Assembly (NCBI RefSeq): GCF_018494055.1
Contig: NZ_JABBFQ010000001.1
Span: forward strand, 372,001 to 436,000
Origin: Rosenbergiella epipactidis
GTDB lineage: Bacteria; Pseudomonadota; Gammaproteobacteria; Enterobacterales; Enterobacteriaceae
DNA length: 64,000 nucleotides
Direction of reading: 5' to 3'
Position numbers and translations under genes: made by a program. Every line of letters begins with the position of its first letter. Position 1 is the first letter of the stretch. A model generated the notes under the pieces. The model made no database searches and was not told the DNA's origin. It was given only the letters and a program-made list of their open reading frames with translations. Positions 47,921 through 56,042 of the stretch are shown piece after piece.

Positions 47921-49549
47921 TTAGTGCTTAATAATATAGAGGTCTTTATCATAAACGTTATCGAGAGGATCTTTACCGGTATAGCCACCAACGTAAGGTT
48001 TTACTAAACGCGTGTTGGCATAATAGAACACTGGAATATCCGCCGATTGTTGGTCCAATATTTTCTCAGCTTGGCGATACGCCGCGCTTCTGCTGGCCTC
48101 ATCAGAAGCTTTAACACTCTTCGCAATTTCGCTATCGAAATTAGCATCTTTAAAGAAAGAGGTATTATTCGAACTATTGGATAACATCGAATTAAGGAAC
48201 GAACTCGGTTCATTATAGTCCGCACACCAGCCTGCACGCGCAACATCGAAGTTACCTTGGTGACGGGAATCGATATAGGTTTTCCACTCTTGATTCGTTA
48301 GCGTCACGTTAACACCGATATTTTTCTTCCAGATCGCCGCCGCTGCAATGGCTAGTTTTTTATGTAAGTCGGAAGTGTTATACAGCAGTGAGAACTGTAG
48401 AGGATGGTTAGGACCATACCCTGCCTCTTGTAACAGCTTTTTGGCCTCTTCATTACGTTTTTCTTGGCTCCAAGAGAACCACTCTGGCTTCTCGATTTGA
48501 ATTCCATCGGTGGCCGGATTGGTAAAGCTATACGCCGGTGTTTGACCCTGTGCTAACACTTTATTGACGATAATGTCGCGGTCTAACCCTAATTTAAGCG
48601 CGGTTCTGACTCTAACGTCATTGAAAGGCGCTTTTTTATTGTTGATTTCGTAGTAATAAGTACAGAGATAAGGATCAACGTGAAGATCTTTAGGGTTATT
48701 TTTCTGTAATTTTTTAAACAACTCAATCGGTAAGTTGTTATAGGTCATATCGCTTCCGTTATCAGAGAAATAACGGTTAACGTCCGTCACTTCTGATGAG
48801 ATAGGTAGGAAGGTCACCTTGTTGATCACCGTATGCGCATTATCCCAATAGTGCTTATTACGCACGACCACGATACTTTCGTTCACTGTATGACTTACTA
48901 AGGTGTATGCCCCATTACTGACCCAGTGAGCGGGAGACGTCCATTGGTCGCCATAAGCTTTGATTGCTGGCGCATAGACTGGGGACATCGCCGAATAAAT
49001 GGTTAATTTATAGAAGTAAGGGATCGCTTCTGAAAGGGTGACCTGTAGCGTGTGTGCGTCGAGGGCCTTTACACCCAGTTTTTCCGGCGATAGTTTACCC
49101 GCAATGATCGCATCGATATTCTCGACATGACCATATTGTAAGAAACTCGCATAAGGCGAGGCGGTTTTCGGGTCGGCTAGACGCTGCCAGCTGTAAACAA
49201 AGTCCTGTGCAGTAACGGGTTCACCGTTCGACCACTTAGCATCTTTACGCAAGTGGAAGGTCCACACTTTATTATCCTTTTGTTCCCAACTTTCTGCCAC
49301 GCCTGGCACCACTTGCCCTTGGTTATTGGAGATGGCTAACCCTTCGAATAGGTCATGACTGACATTACTTTCAGGCACACCTTCAATTTTATGAGGATCC
49401 AGTGATTGCACCTCGCCACCATTGCCCTTGACCAGTGTCTGGTTATCGGCGAGTTGTACCCCTGCTGGGACTTGTGCGGCGATTGCCGCTTGACCCGTAG
49501 ATAACGCCAACAATACGGCCGTAGCAATCACGTTTTTAGTCAATTTCAT
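47921..49549 (-). CDS. oppA: OppA periplasmic oligopeptide-binding protein
   Basis: OppA binds peptides of two to five residues and delivers them to OppBCDF; it is usually among the most abundant periplasmic proteins. The 542-residue precursor has a signal peptide (KLTKNVIATAVLLALSTGQAAIA; cleavage after AIAA or AIA) and the SBP_bac_5 fold: LVKGNGGEVQSLDPHKIEGVPESNVSHDLFEGL, ending DLYIIKH. GGAG lies seven bases before the ATG at 49549. Upstream is a long control region (49550-50090) with sigma-54 and NtrC-like sites. Confidence 0.97.
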   Translation of the reverse strand: MKLTKNVIATAVLLALSTGQAAIAAQVPAGVQLADNQTLVKGNGGEVQSLDPHKIEGVPESNVSHDLFEGLAISNNQGQVVPGVAESWEQKDNKVWTFHLRKDAKWSNGEPVTAQDFVYSWQRLADPKTASPYASFLQYGHVENIDAIIAGKLSPEKLGVKALDAHTLQVTLSEAIPYFYKLTIYSAMSPVYAPAIKAYGDQWTSPAHWVSNGAYTLVSHTVNESIVVVRNKHYWDNAHTVINKVTFLPISSEVTDVNRYFSDNGSDMTYNNLPIELFKKLQKNNPKDLHVDPYLCTYYYEINNKKAPFNDVRVRTALKLGLDRDIIVNKVLAQGQTPAYSFTNPATDGIQIEKPEWFSWSQEKRNEEAKKLLQEAGYGPNHPLQFSLLYNTSDLHKKLAIAAAAIWKKNIGVNVTLTNQEWKTYIDSRHQGNFDVARAGWCADYNEPSSFLNSMLSNSSNNTSFFKDANFDSEIAKSVKASDEASRSAAYRQAEKILDQQSADIPVFYYANTRLVKPYVGGYTGKDPLDNVYDKDLYIIKH

Positions 49550-49806
49550 ATTACGACTCCACACACTTTCATTATTGTTATAGGGTTTTCCCCGACGGTG
49601 AATCCTGTCTGTCCAAATACTGATTTATTGCATTAGCCTTACAGACAATTGACAAATTTTTTACGCGTTAACAGGTCAACTTGATAGTCTGTCATGAACG
49701 CTATGTGATATATCTCACTGATAATCACCTTATTGTTCACTATTAATACTTTTGCTTAGAAAAGCATCGACTAAATGATAGGGTTTTTACCCTATAAATA
49801 TCTGGA

Positions 49807-49824
49807 AGCAATATTTATGCCAAG
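49807..49824 (-). promoter_or_regulatory. Sigma-54 promoter candidate for oppA
   Basis: The minus strand reads CTTGGCATAAATATTGCT. GG and GC are exactly 10 bases apart, and TTGGCA and TTGCT match the consensus TTGGCAC-N5-TTGCT. The predicted start is near 49796, leaving a leader of about 247 bases. Confidence 0.72.
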
Positions 49825-49958
49825 GTTTGCAGGTCGGAGGGGAAGTGAAAGATGTTGATTAACACCTATAAAAATTATTTTAAGTGTTTAGAAGAATGGG
49901 GAAGAATGTATCAGGAACGTGAATATAAAATAAAAATTTATTAATAAAATGAATTCAA

Positions 49959-50004
49959 GCACCAAAATGGTGAGTCATTTTAAAGCGACGCACTAAATTG
50001 GTGC
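49959..50004. promoter_or_regulatory. Two NtrC-type binding sites
   Basis: GCACCAAAATGGTGA (49959-49973) and GCACTAAATTGGTGC (49990-50004) match the NtrC site GCACYAWAWTRGTGC at 14 and 15 of 15 positions. Their centres are 31 bases apart, three helical turns, as in the glnA enhancer. A weaker third copy, GCACTAATTCAGGGC (50030-50044), follows. They lie about 170 and 200 bases upstream of the predicted oppA start. Confidence 0.75.
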
Positions 50005-50090
50005 TAATCAGGGGTTAAATACGAGGACAGCACTAATTCAGGGCAAAGCGTGACACAATTATTTCATCCTTACCCATGTTCTAAGATACC

Positions 50091-50711
50091 TTAAGCGTTT
50101 TCTTTCTCTTGGCCGAAAATCGCTTGCTCACTGCCCTGTTCAATCGCTTGCCAATAATGTTTGCGGCAAACGGAGATATATTTATCATTCCCGCCAATCA
50201 CCACTTGAGCACCATCGTGGAAGGGTCGTCCCTGCGCATCCAATCTCAACACCATGTTCGCCTTACGTCCGCAATGGCATACCGTTTTTAATTCCACGAG
50301 CTTATCTGCCCAAGCAAGTAAATATAAACTGCCTTCAAATAACTCCCCTCGGAAGTCGGTCCGTAAGCCATAACACAGTACTGGGATATTAAAATGATCC
50401 GTCACATAAGTGAGTTGTTTCACCTGTTCTCTTGTTAAGAACTGTGATTCGTCGAGTAAAATGCAATGCAGCTGTTGGGCATCATGGGACTGTTTAATCT
50501 CATGAAAGAGGTCGGTATCTTTACTGAAGAGCGCAGCACTGCTGGATAAGCCTATTCTTGATGCCACTCGCCCCTTACCATATCGGTCGTCAATTTCCGC
50601 AGTAAAAATCAGAGTGTTCATCCCCCTCTCTTGGTAATTATAAGAGGACTGCAATAGAGACGTTGATTTCCCTGCGTTCATCGCAGAATAGTAAAAATAG
50701 AGCTGTGCCAC
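50091..50711 (-). CDS. tdk: Thymidine kinase
   Basis: Tdk phosphorylates thymidine in the salvage pathway. The 206-residue product (E. coli 205) has the P-loop [24 protein letters not shown], the [11 protein letters not shown] region (E. coli DECQFLT), [18 protein letters not shown], and a zinc site with CHCGRKA and CRKHY. I start it at GTG 50711 (VAQLYFYY), matching E. coli MAQLYFYY; an ATG at 50747 would add 12 residues, and neither start has a strong ribosome-binding site. Confidence 0.93.
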   Translation of the reverse strand: MAQLYFYYSAMNAGKSTSLLQSSYNYQERGMNTLIFTAEIDDRYGKGRVASRIGLSSSAALFSKDTDLFHEIKQSHDAQQLHCILLDESQFLTREQVKQLTYVTDHFNIPVLCYGLRTDFRGELFEGSLYLLAWADKLVELKTVCHCGRKANMVLRLDAQGRPFHDGAQVVIGGNDKYISVCRKHYWQAIEQGSEQAIFGQEKENA

Positions 50712-50892
50712 AGAAAGTATCTCATCGAAAATTGAAAGCCTGATCATACCATAGCCGAACTCGAGTCACGTTAGCTAAATCCAAAATCGGCAAGGCTAAT
50801 AAATGCTGTCACATCGGGAACAAGTTGCAATCTGATTACCCTAGGTAATATCATAAAAAATACTAATACAACCCTCCCCATGAGGAACTCTT

Positions 50893-51300
50893 ATGAGTGA
50901 TCAGCTTCTCGCTTTGAACAACTACCGTTTTTTACGTACTGAGGCTCGTAATTTCTCCTTAGAAACCCTAACCGATATTTTAGATAAATTTACGGCAGTT
51001 GTTGAAGAACGTCGTGAGGAACAGGCGAGTAAAAGTGTGCAAGATGCTGAGCATGCAAAACGTGTCGACAAAATCCGCGAGATGATGCTGTCTGAGGGAA
51101 TTGATATTAGTGAATTAGTTCAGCAGACTCCGCCGGCAAAACCTAGCAAACAAACTCGTGAAAAAAGACCCGCTAAATATGAATATACCGATTCATTGGG
51201 TATTGCCCATACTTGGACTGGTCAAGGTCGAACCCCTGCCGTTATCCAGAAAGCCCTCAATCAGGGCGATACTCTAGATAAATTTTTAATTAAGAGTTAA
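50893..51300 (+). CDS. hns: H-NS nucleoid protein
   Basis: H-NS binds curved, AT-rich DNA and silences horizontally acquired genes. The 135 residues (E. coli 137) have the N-terminal oligomerisation helices (LLALNNYRFLRTEARNFSLETLTDILDKFTAVVEERREEQ), a linker around residues 75-95, and the C-terminal DNA-binding domain YTDSLGIAHTWTGQGRTPAVIQKAL with the AT-hook-like QGR motif. TGAGGA lies before the ATG. It is flanked by tdk and galU as in E. coli. Confidence 0.98.
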   Translation: MSDQLLALNNYRFLRTEARNFSLETLTDILDKFTAVVEERREEQASKSVQDAEHAKRVDKIREMMLSEGIDISELVQQTPPAKPSKQTREKRPAKYEYTDSLGIAHTWTGQGRTPAVIQKALNQGDTLDKFLIKS

Positions 51301-51328
51301 AAAAACCGCCACAAATGGCGGTTTTTTT
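51301..51328. terminator. Bidirectional terminator hns/galU
   Basis: AAAAACCGCCA-CAAA-TGGCGGTTTTT immediately after the hns stop, with A- and T-tracts on both sides; galU converges on it. Confidence 0.93.
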
Positions 51329-51350
51329 ATAAGCTTAGTCATCAAAAAAA

Positions 51351-52250
51351 CTATTTAACGTTTTCCGCTAACCACGCTTTGAAATCTTCGCCAAGTACTG
51401 GATGGCGTACACCGTATTCAACGAAAGCCTGCATATAGCCAAGCTTGTTACCACAGTCATGGCTTACGCCCTTGAGGTGGTAAGCTTCAACCGTTTCTTT
51501 TTCCATCATCATCGCGATAGAGTCAGTCAGTTGAATTTCACCGCCAGCGCCAGCAGGCGTTTTTGCCAGTAAAGGCCAGATATCAGCAGACAATACATAA
51601 CGACCGACAACTGCAAGGTTCGACGGTGATTCGGAGGCTTTAGGTTTTTCAACTACGCCCACCATTGGTGCGCTATCGCCAGGTTGCAGAGTAGCGCCTT
51701 GGCAGTCGACAACACCGTATGCCGTCACATCTTCAACAGGTTCAACCATAATTTGGCTATGACCGCTTGCTTCGAAGCGAGAGAGCATCTCAGCAAGGTT
51801 ATCTTTCTTAGGATTCGATTCATATTCGTCAATAATGACGTCTGGAAGAATCACCGCGAAAGGTTCATTTCCAACAACTGGGTGTGCACACATTACTGCA
51901 TGGCCTAGTCCTTTAGCCTCACCTTGTCGAACTTGCATGATAGTGACATGCGGAGGACAGATGCTTTGGATTTCGTCTAAAAGTTGGCGCTTAACACGCT
52001 TTTCCAGCATCGCTTCTAATTCAAAGCTGGTATCGAAGTGGTTTTCGATAGAGTTTTTAGAAGAGTGCGTCACTAACACTATTTCATTGATGCCCGCAGC
52101 GATACATTCATTAACCACATATTGAATTAAAGGTTTATCAACTAGGGGTAACATCTCTTTCGGAATAGCTTTTGTCGCAGGTAACATTCTAGTACCTAAT
52201 CCCGCAACAGGAATAACTGCTTTTCTTATTTTAGAAACATGAGCAGACAT
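51351..52250 (-). CDS. galU: UTP-glucose-1-phosphate uridylyltransferase
   Basis: GalU makes UDP-glucose for LPS, capsule, trehalose and galactose metabolism. The 299 residues (E. coli 302) have the nucleotidyltransferase motif [35 protein letters not shown], the UTP/metal region [23 protein letters not shown] and [13 protein letters not shown]. The ATG at 52250 has GAGG eleven bases upstream; a longer start at 52283 is less likely. Confidence 0.97.
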   Translation of the reverse strand: MSAHVSKIRKAVIPVAGLGTRMLPATKAIPKEMLPLVDKPLIQYVVNECIAAGINEIVLVTHSSKNSIENHFDTSFELEAMLEKRVKRQLLDEIQSICPPHVTIMQVRQGEAKGLGHAVMCAHPVVGNEPFAVILPDVIIDEYESNPKKDNLAEMLSRFEASGHSQIMVEPVEDVTAYGVVDCQGATLQPGDSAPMVGVVEKPKASESPSNLAVVGRYVLSADIWPLLAKTPAGAGGEIQLTDSIAMMMEKETVEAYHLKGVSHDCGNKLGYMQAFVEYGVRHPVLGEDFKAWLAENVK

Positions 52251-52383
52251 CAAACAAACCTCGTTAAGTTGGCGAATTGCCAAAGCATCCTTTAAAGAGT
52301 CTAAATACTAACATAACTGTTAGTAAGAATTATCTAGAAAAAAATAAAAATAGTTTAAGTGTTCAGACTGTTAACAATGTTTT

Positions 52384-53397
52384 TCAATTGAAACGTAGCC
52401 ATAGCTTACGCGGTCCATTCCATACCTCACACTCTGCGCTGGTCAACAAAAGTCGTTGCTCTTGAGCGGAATCATGAAAATAACGTCCCAATGCCAGATC
52501 TTTAATTAACGTCGTATGCTGATGATCATGATGAATGACACAAGACAACCCGCTATTAACCACAATAAGATGTCCGCGTTGTCGATTAAAATAGCCGATA
52601 ACTAACGGGTACTCTCCATGTAATCCGGATTTTTTTAATAATTGTTGTAAGTCATGAAGGACAGAGGTGAGCGCGGGAAGATTATCCGGATGAGCAGTAA
52701 TATGTTTTTTTAATAAATCATTAAAGAAGGCTCTAAATAAAAGTGCAGCCACCGCGCCGTACTCACCGACCCACTCTGCATCAAAAATATAGAATCCGAA
52801 TTCGTGATCCGATAACTCGGCAATATCGATGATCAGTCCGTTATTCTCACTGGTATTCAATTGTCGGTAACCGACTTGGCATCCCGCCACTTTTAGATGC
52901 GCTGGGGGCTGTAAGTTTCTTAGTAAGGCTAAGGACTCTTCGGGATAAGAAACAAGATGGTTCCACTCTTCCTGAAGTTTGTCGCTTTCATCCACTGGAG
53001 AGCTAAACATATCGGGATAAATAGCTTCAACCAATAAGTTTTTTAACGCGGCAACATCAGTAAGCGGTTTTAAGATAACATCGTAGACGCCTGCTCGCAT
53101 CACCGCGGCGATAAGGTTGACATCGTGCGTATCTGTTAAGGCGATAATTGGCGTATGTATCGTCGCCGAGTGCAGTTGTTTGATGAGGGGAACGGCTGGG
53201 ACGTCTAGTAGATTTAGACCGCAGATAATCAGTGTGACATCATGTTGATCAACGAGATCTAAGCCCTCTTCACCGCTATCGGTTTGCATCACTTTCGCAC
53301 CAGCATAGTTTAAAAACTCAGCCAATACAGCGTCACAGACGGGATCATTATCGATGATCAGCACTATTTTATTGGTTAAAAAATTTTCCACACTCAT
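52384..53397 (-). CDS. rssB: RssB-like regulator of RpoS proteolysis, lacking the phosphorylation aspartate
   Basis: RssB delivers the stress sigma factor RpoS to ClpXP in growing cells. The 337 residues have an N-terminal receiver domain (IVLIIDNDPVCDAVLAEFLNYAGAKVMQTDSGEEGLDL) and a C-terminal PP2C-like domain (about residues 160-330; GLIIDIAELSDHEFGFYIFDAEWVGEYGAVAALLFRAFFNDLL). The usual acceptor Asp (D58 in E. coli) is Gly60 here (LIICGLNLLD), and one acidic-pocket residue is Asn17 (DND). The switch lysine (ILKPL, K110) stays. So phosphorylation is probably lost; adaptor function may not be. rssA, normally upstream, is absent. Confidence 0.85.
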   Translation of the reverse strand: MSVENFLTNKIVLIIDNDPVCDAVLAEFLNYAGAKVMQTDSGEEGLDLVDQHDVTLIICGLNLLDVPAVPLIKQLHSATIHTPIIALTDTHDVNLIAAVMRAGVYDVILKPLTDVAALKNLLVEAIYPDMFSSPVDESDKLQEEWNHLVSYPEESLALLRNLQPPAHLKVAGCQVGYRQLNTSENNGLIIDIAELSDHEFGFYIFDAEWVGEYGAVAALLFRAFFNDLLKKHITAHPDNLPALTSVLHDLQQLLKKSGLHGEYPLVIGYFNRQRGHLIVVNSGLSCVIHHDHQHTTLIKDLALGRYFHDSAQEQRLLLTSAECEVWNGPRKLWLRFN

Positions 53398-53561
53398 CTA
53401 CCTGCACTTTCATTTATACTACCGACTGAATAGCCTTAAAGACAAAATGCTTACTCAGCTTTGGATATTGAAATGAGTATAGCTGAACTTTCTTGACCCG
53501 GTGTTCAATAATAGTGAAATAAGACTTTTAAACATCATTCCCCTTAATAAGAGAAGATACC

Positions 53562-54023
53562 GTGCAGCCAGAGCTCTGTCCTTGTGAAAGCGCCATCCCG
53601 CTAAAACAATGTTGTGACCCGCTAATTAAGGGGGATTCTTCTGCAACAACTGCTGAACAATTAATGCGCTCACGCTACACCGCTTATGCGCTACACGCTT
53701 TTCAGTATGTTGCCAAAACGTGGTATCCCTCAAGCCGCCCTGCAGAATTAGCACAACTTTTGCAAAATGAGAGTGTAGGAACGCTGTGGCAAGGCCTATC
53801 GATTGTAGAAACGCATGCTGGACGTGCAGTCGATGAGGCTTACGTCACCTTCTTCGCTCGCTATACCAGTGACCAACAGCCTGGTTGGATTTACGAAACC
53901 GCGCGTTTTGTTCGTGAAAATAATCACTGGTATTATATTGACGGGGTTCATAAAATACCGGGCCGTAATGAGACTTGTCCATGCGGCTCACAAAAAAAAT
54001 TCAAAAAGTGCTGTGCGCGCTAA
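53562..54023 (+). CDS. ychJ: YchJ, SEC-C motif protein
   Basis: YchJ is a UPF0225 protein with two SEC-C zinc motifs and no known function. The 153-residue product has CPCESAIPLKQCCDPLI at the start (the first glycine of CPCGS replaced by Glu) and CPCGSQKKFKKCCAR at the end, with LMRSRYTAYALHAFQYVAKTWYPS between, as in E. coli. The start is GTG at 53562 with GAGAAG upstream. The purU frame begins 47 bases after its stop. Confidence 0.93.
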   Translation: MQPELCPCESAIPLKQCCDPLIKGDSSATTAEQLMRSRYTAYALHAFQYVAKTWYPSSRPAELAQLLQNESVGTLWQGLSIVETHAGRAVDEAYVTFFARYTSDQQPGWIYETARFVRENNHWYYIDGVHKIPGRNETCPCGSQKKFKKCCAR

Positions 54024-54070
54024 GGTTTGTTAGTGTCACAGCAATAGGATGCAACACAGGATCAGCTTTA

Positions 54071-54919
54071 ATGTCAGCGAAAAACATCGAACGTAAAATA
54101 CTCCGCACTATCTGTCCCGATGCTAAGGGATTGATCGCTAAAATTACCAATATTTGTTATAAGCACGAATTGAATATTGTTCAAAATAACGAGTTCGTCG
54201 ATCACCGTACCGGGCGTTTTTTCATGCGTACCGAATTAGAAGGGATTTTCAACGACTCGACTCTGCTAGCCGATCTCGATGGAGCATTACCCAGCGGTTC
54301 ATTGCGCGAGCTGCATGCTGCCGGCCGACGTCGTATAGTCATTATGGTCACGCGTGAGGCACACTGCTTAGGTGATCTGTTAATGAAAAGCGCATTTGGG
54401 GGGCTTGATGTGGAGATCGCTGCCGTGATCGGCAACCACGATACCCTAAAATCGTTAGTAGAACGCTTCGATATTCCGTTCATCCATATTAGTCATGACA
54501 ACCTAACGCGCGAAGCCCACGATACGCAAATGGCAGACTGCATCGATCAATACCAGCCTGACTACGTGGTGTTGGCGAAATATATGCGTGTCTTAACGCC
54601 TGAGTTCGTCAAACGTTTCCCTAATCAAATTATTAATATCCACCACTCATTCCTACCAGCCTTTATTGGCGCACGACCTTATCATCAAGCGTATGAACGT
54701 GGGGTAAAACTGATTGGGGCCACCGCGCATTACGTTAATGACAACTTGGACGAAGGTCCAATCATCATGCAGGACGTGATCAATATCGACCATAGCTATA
54801 CCGCTGAAGAGATGATCCGTGCTGGGCGCGACGTTGAAAAGAATGTACTCAGCCGTGCCGTCGATAAAGTGTTAGCGCAACGTGTCTTTGTGTATGGGAA
54901 TCGTACAATCATTTTATAG
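54071..54919 (+). CDS. purU: Formyltetrahydrofolate deformylase
   Basis: PurU hydrolyses 10-formyl-THF to formate and THF, supplying formate for purine synthesis by PurT. The 282 residues (E. coli 280) have an N-terminal ACT domain (ILRTICPDAKGLIAKITNICYKHELNIVQNNEFVDHRTGRFFMR) and a formyltransferase-like domain with the catalytic segment INIHHSFLPAFIGARPYHQAYERGVKLIGATAHYV and DEGPIIMQD. The ATG at 54071 (MSAKNIERK) is chosen by homology; the upstream open frame overlaps ychJ. Confidence 0.96.
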   Translation: MSAKNIERKILRTICPDAKGLIAKITNICYKHELNIVQNNEFVDHRTGRFFMRTELEGIFNDSTLLADLDGALPSGSLRELHAAGRRRIVIMVTREAHCLGDLLMKSAFGGLDVEIAAVIGNHDTLKSLVERFDIPFIHISHDNLTREAHDTQMADCIDQYQPDYVVLAKYMRVLTPEFVKRFPNQIINIHHSFLPAFIGARPYHQAYERGVKLIGATAHYVNDNLDEGPIIMQDVINIDHSYTAEEMIRAGRDVEKNVLSRAVDKVLAQRVFVYGNRTIIL

Positions 54920-54994
54920 TGTCAGTCACTTGATTAGAATTGATTCGCCTTTCGCGCAAAAACAGAGCAACCGGTTCAATTACGTTGATTATTG

Positions 54995-55023
54995 CTTTAC
55001 TCGCTAATCAAGTTTGCTATTAT
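54995..55023 (+). promoter_or_regulatory. Promoter of tRNA-Tyr
   Basis: CTTTAC (54995-55000), 17-base spacer, TATTAT (55018-55023), then a GC-rich discriminator GCCGCCA, typical of tRNA promoters under stringent control. Confidence 0.65.
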
Positions 55024-55026
55024 GCC

Positions 55027-55050
55027 GCCACACCCGACAACGGGTGTGGC
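55027..55050 (+). other. Ten-base-pair hairpin in the tRNA-Tyr 5' leader
   Basis: GCCACACCCG (55027-55036) and CGGGTGTGGC (55041-55050) form a perfect stem with loop ACAA, between the -10 box and the mature tRNA, ten bases before the latter. It may affect RNase P processing or be a fossil of a removed tRNA. It could also be a terminator for purU, but only TTTAG follows. Confidence 0.7.
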
Positions 55051-55060
55051 TTTAGTATTA

Positions 55061-55145
<85 letters not shown>

Positions 55146-55232
55146 CTTCTTAGTTTTTCCGCTTATCTCTTCCATGACATTCAACTCAATTCTCGTTACC
55201 ATAATGAAAACTGAATGAATTAGGATGTCGAC

Positions 55233-56042
55233 GTGAAATTTGTCTCTTTTAATATCAATGGCCTTCGTGCCCGCCCTCACCAACTTGCTGCCTTAGTTGA
55301 GCAACATCAGCCTGATGTGATCGGCCTTCAAGAAACTAAAGTTCACGATGATATGTTCCCACGTGCAGAGGTTGAAGCGCTTGGTTATCACGTCTTTTAT
55401 CATGGTCAAAAAGGTCACTACGGTGTGGCATTGATGACGAAAGCCGAACCTATCTCTGTGCAAAGAGGCTTTATCACTGACGATGATGACGCTCAACGCC
55501 GTATTATTATGGCCGAGCTTCCAACGCCATCGGGAGAGCGGATCACGGTTATCAATGGCTATTTCCCACAAGGTGAGAGCCGTGACCATCCCACTAAATT
55601 TCCAGCTAAACAAAAATTTTACGCTGATCTGACTCAGCATCTGCAAACGCAACTTAGCCCTGACCAGCATGTGTTAGTGATGGGCGATGTCAATATCAGC
55701 GTGACAGACGCAGATATTGGTATCGGTGAGGTTAACCGTAAACGATGGTTAAAGACGGGAAAATGTTCATTTTTACCTGAAGAACGCGAATGGATGGCAA
55801 CGCTTATCAACTGGGGACTGACCGATACTTGGCGTCAGATTAATCCTGAAGTTAACGACCAATTTTCGTGGTTCGACTATCGTTCGAAAGGCTTTGATGA
55901 TAATCGTGGCCTGCGTATCGATTTGCTACTGGCAAGTGCGCCCCTTAATGCACGCCTGATCGCCAGTGGTATTGATTACCCATTGCGTTCAATGGAAAAA
56001 CCCTCTGACCATGCGCCGGTATGGTCAGAGTTCGATCTTTAA
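55233..56042 (+). CDS. xthA: Exonuclease III
   Basis: XthA is a 3'-to-5' exonuclease and AP endonuclease of base-excision repair. The 269 residues (E. coli 268) have [38 protein letters not shown] (catalytic Glu34), [17 protein letters not shown] (Asp/Asn pair) and SDHAPVW (catalytic His). The start is GTG at 55233 with TAGGATG upstream. It converges with and overlaps the topB 3' end by four bases. Confidence 0.96.
   Translation: MKFVSFNINGLRARPHQLAALVEQHQPDVIGLQETKVHDDMFPRAEVEALGYHVFYHGQKGHYGVALMTKAEPISVQRGFITDDDDAQRRIIMAELPTPSGERITVINGYFPQGESRDHPTKFPAKQKFYADLTQHLQTQLSPDQHVLVMGDVNISVTDADIGIGEVNRKRWLKTGKCSFLPEEREWMATLINWGLTDTWRQINPEVNDQFSWFDYRSKGFDDNRGLRIDLLLASAPLNARLIASGIDYPLRSMEKPSDHAPVWSEFDL

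Larger units (their letters stand above)
49550..50090 (-). promoter_or_regulatory. oppA upstream control region
   Basis: No gene lies in these 541 bases, although E. coli has ychE and adhE here. Features from oppA outwards are: a leader of about 247 bases; ATAGGGT-AAAA-ACCCTAT (49778-49795) at the predicted mRNA 5' end; a sigma-54 promoter (49807-49824); an IHF-like site AATCAACATCTTT (49848-49860); and NtrC-type sites at 49959-49973, 49990-50004 and 50030-50044. Downstream of tdk there is no obvious terminator. Confidence 0.7.

Noticed and set aside
50835..50860. ATTACC-CTA-GGTAAT upstream of hns as an operator
   Set aside because: A six-base inverted repeat is too short to assign, and no known regulator of hns matches it.
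55293..55670. Antisense 125-codon frame within xthA
   Set aside because: xthA is complete and conserved on the other strand; the antisense frame has no plausible start signal.
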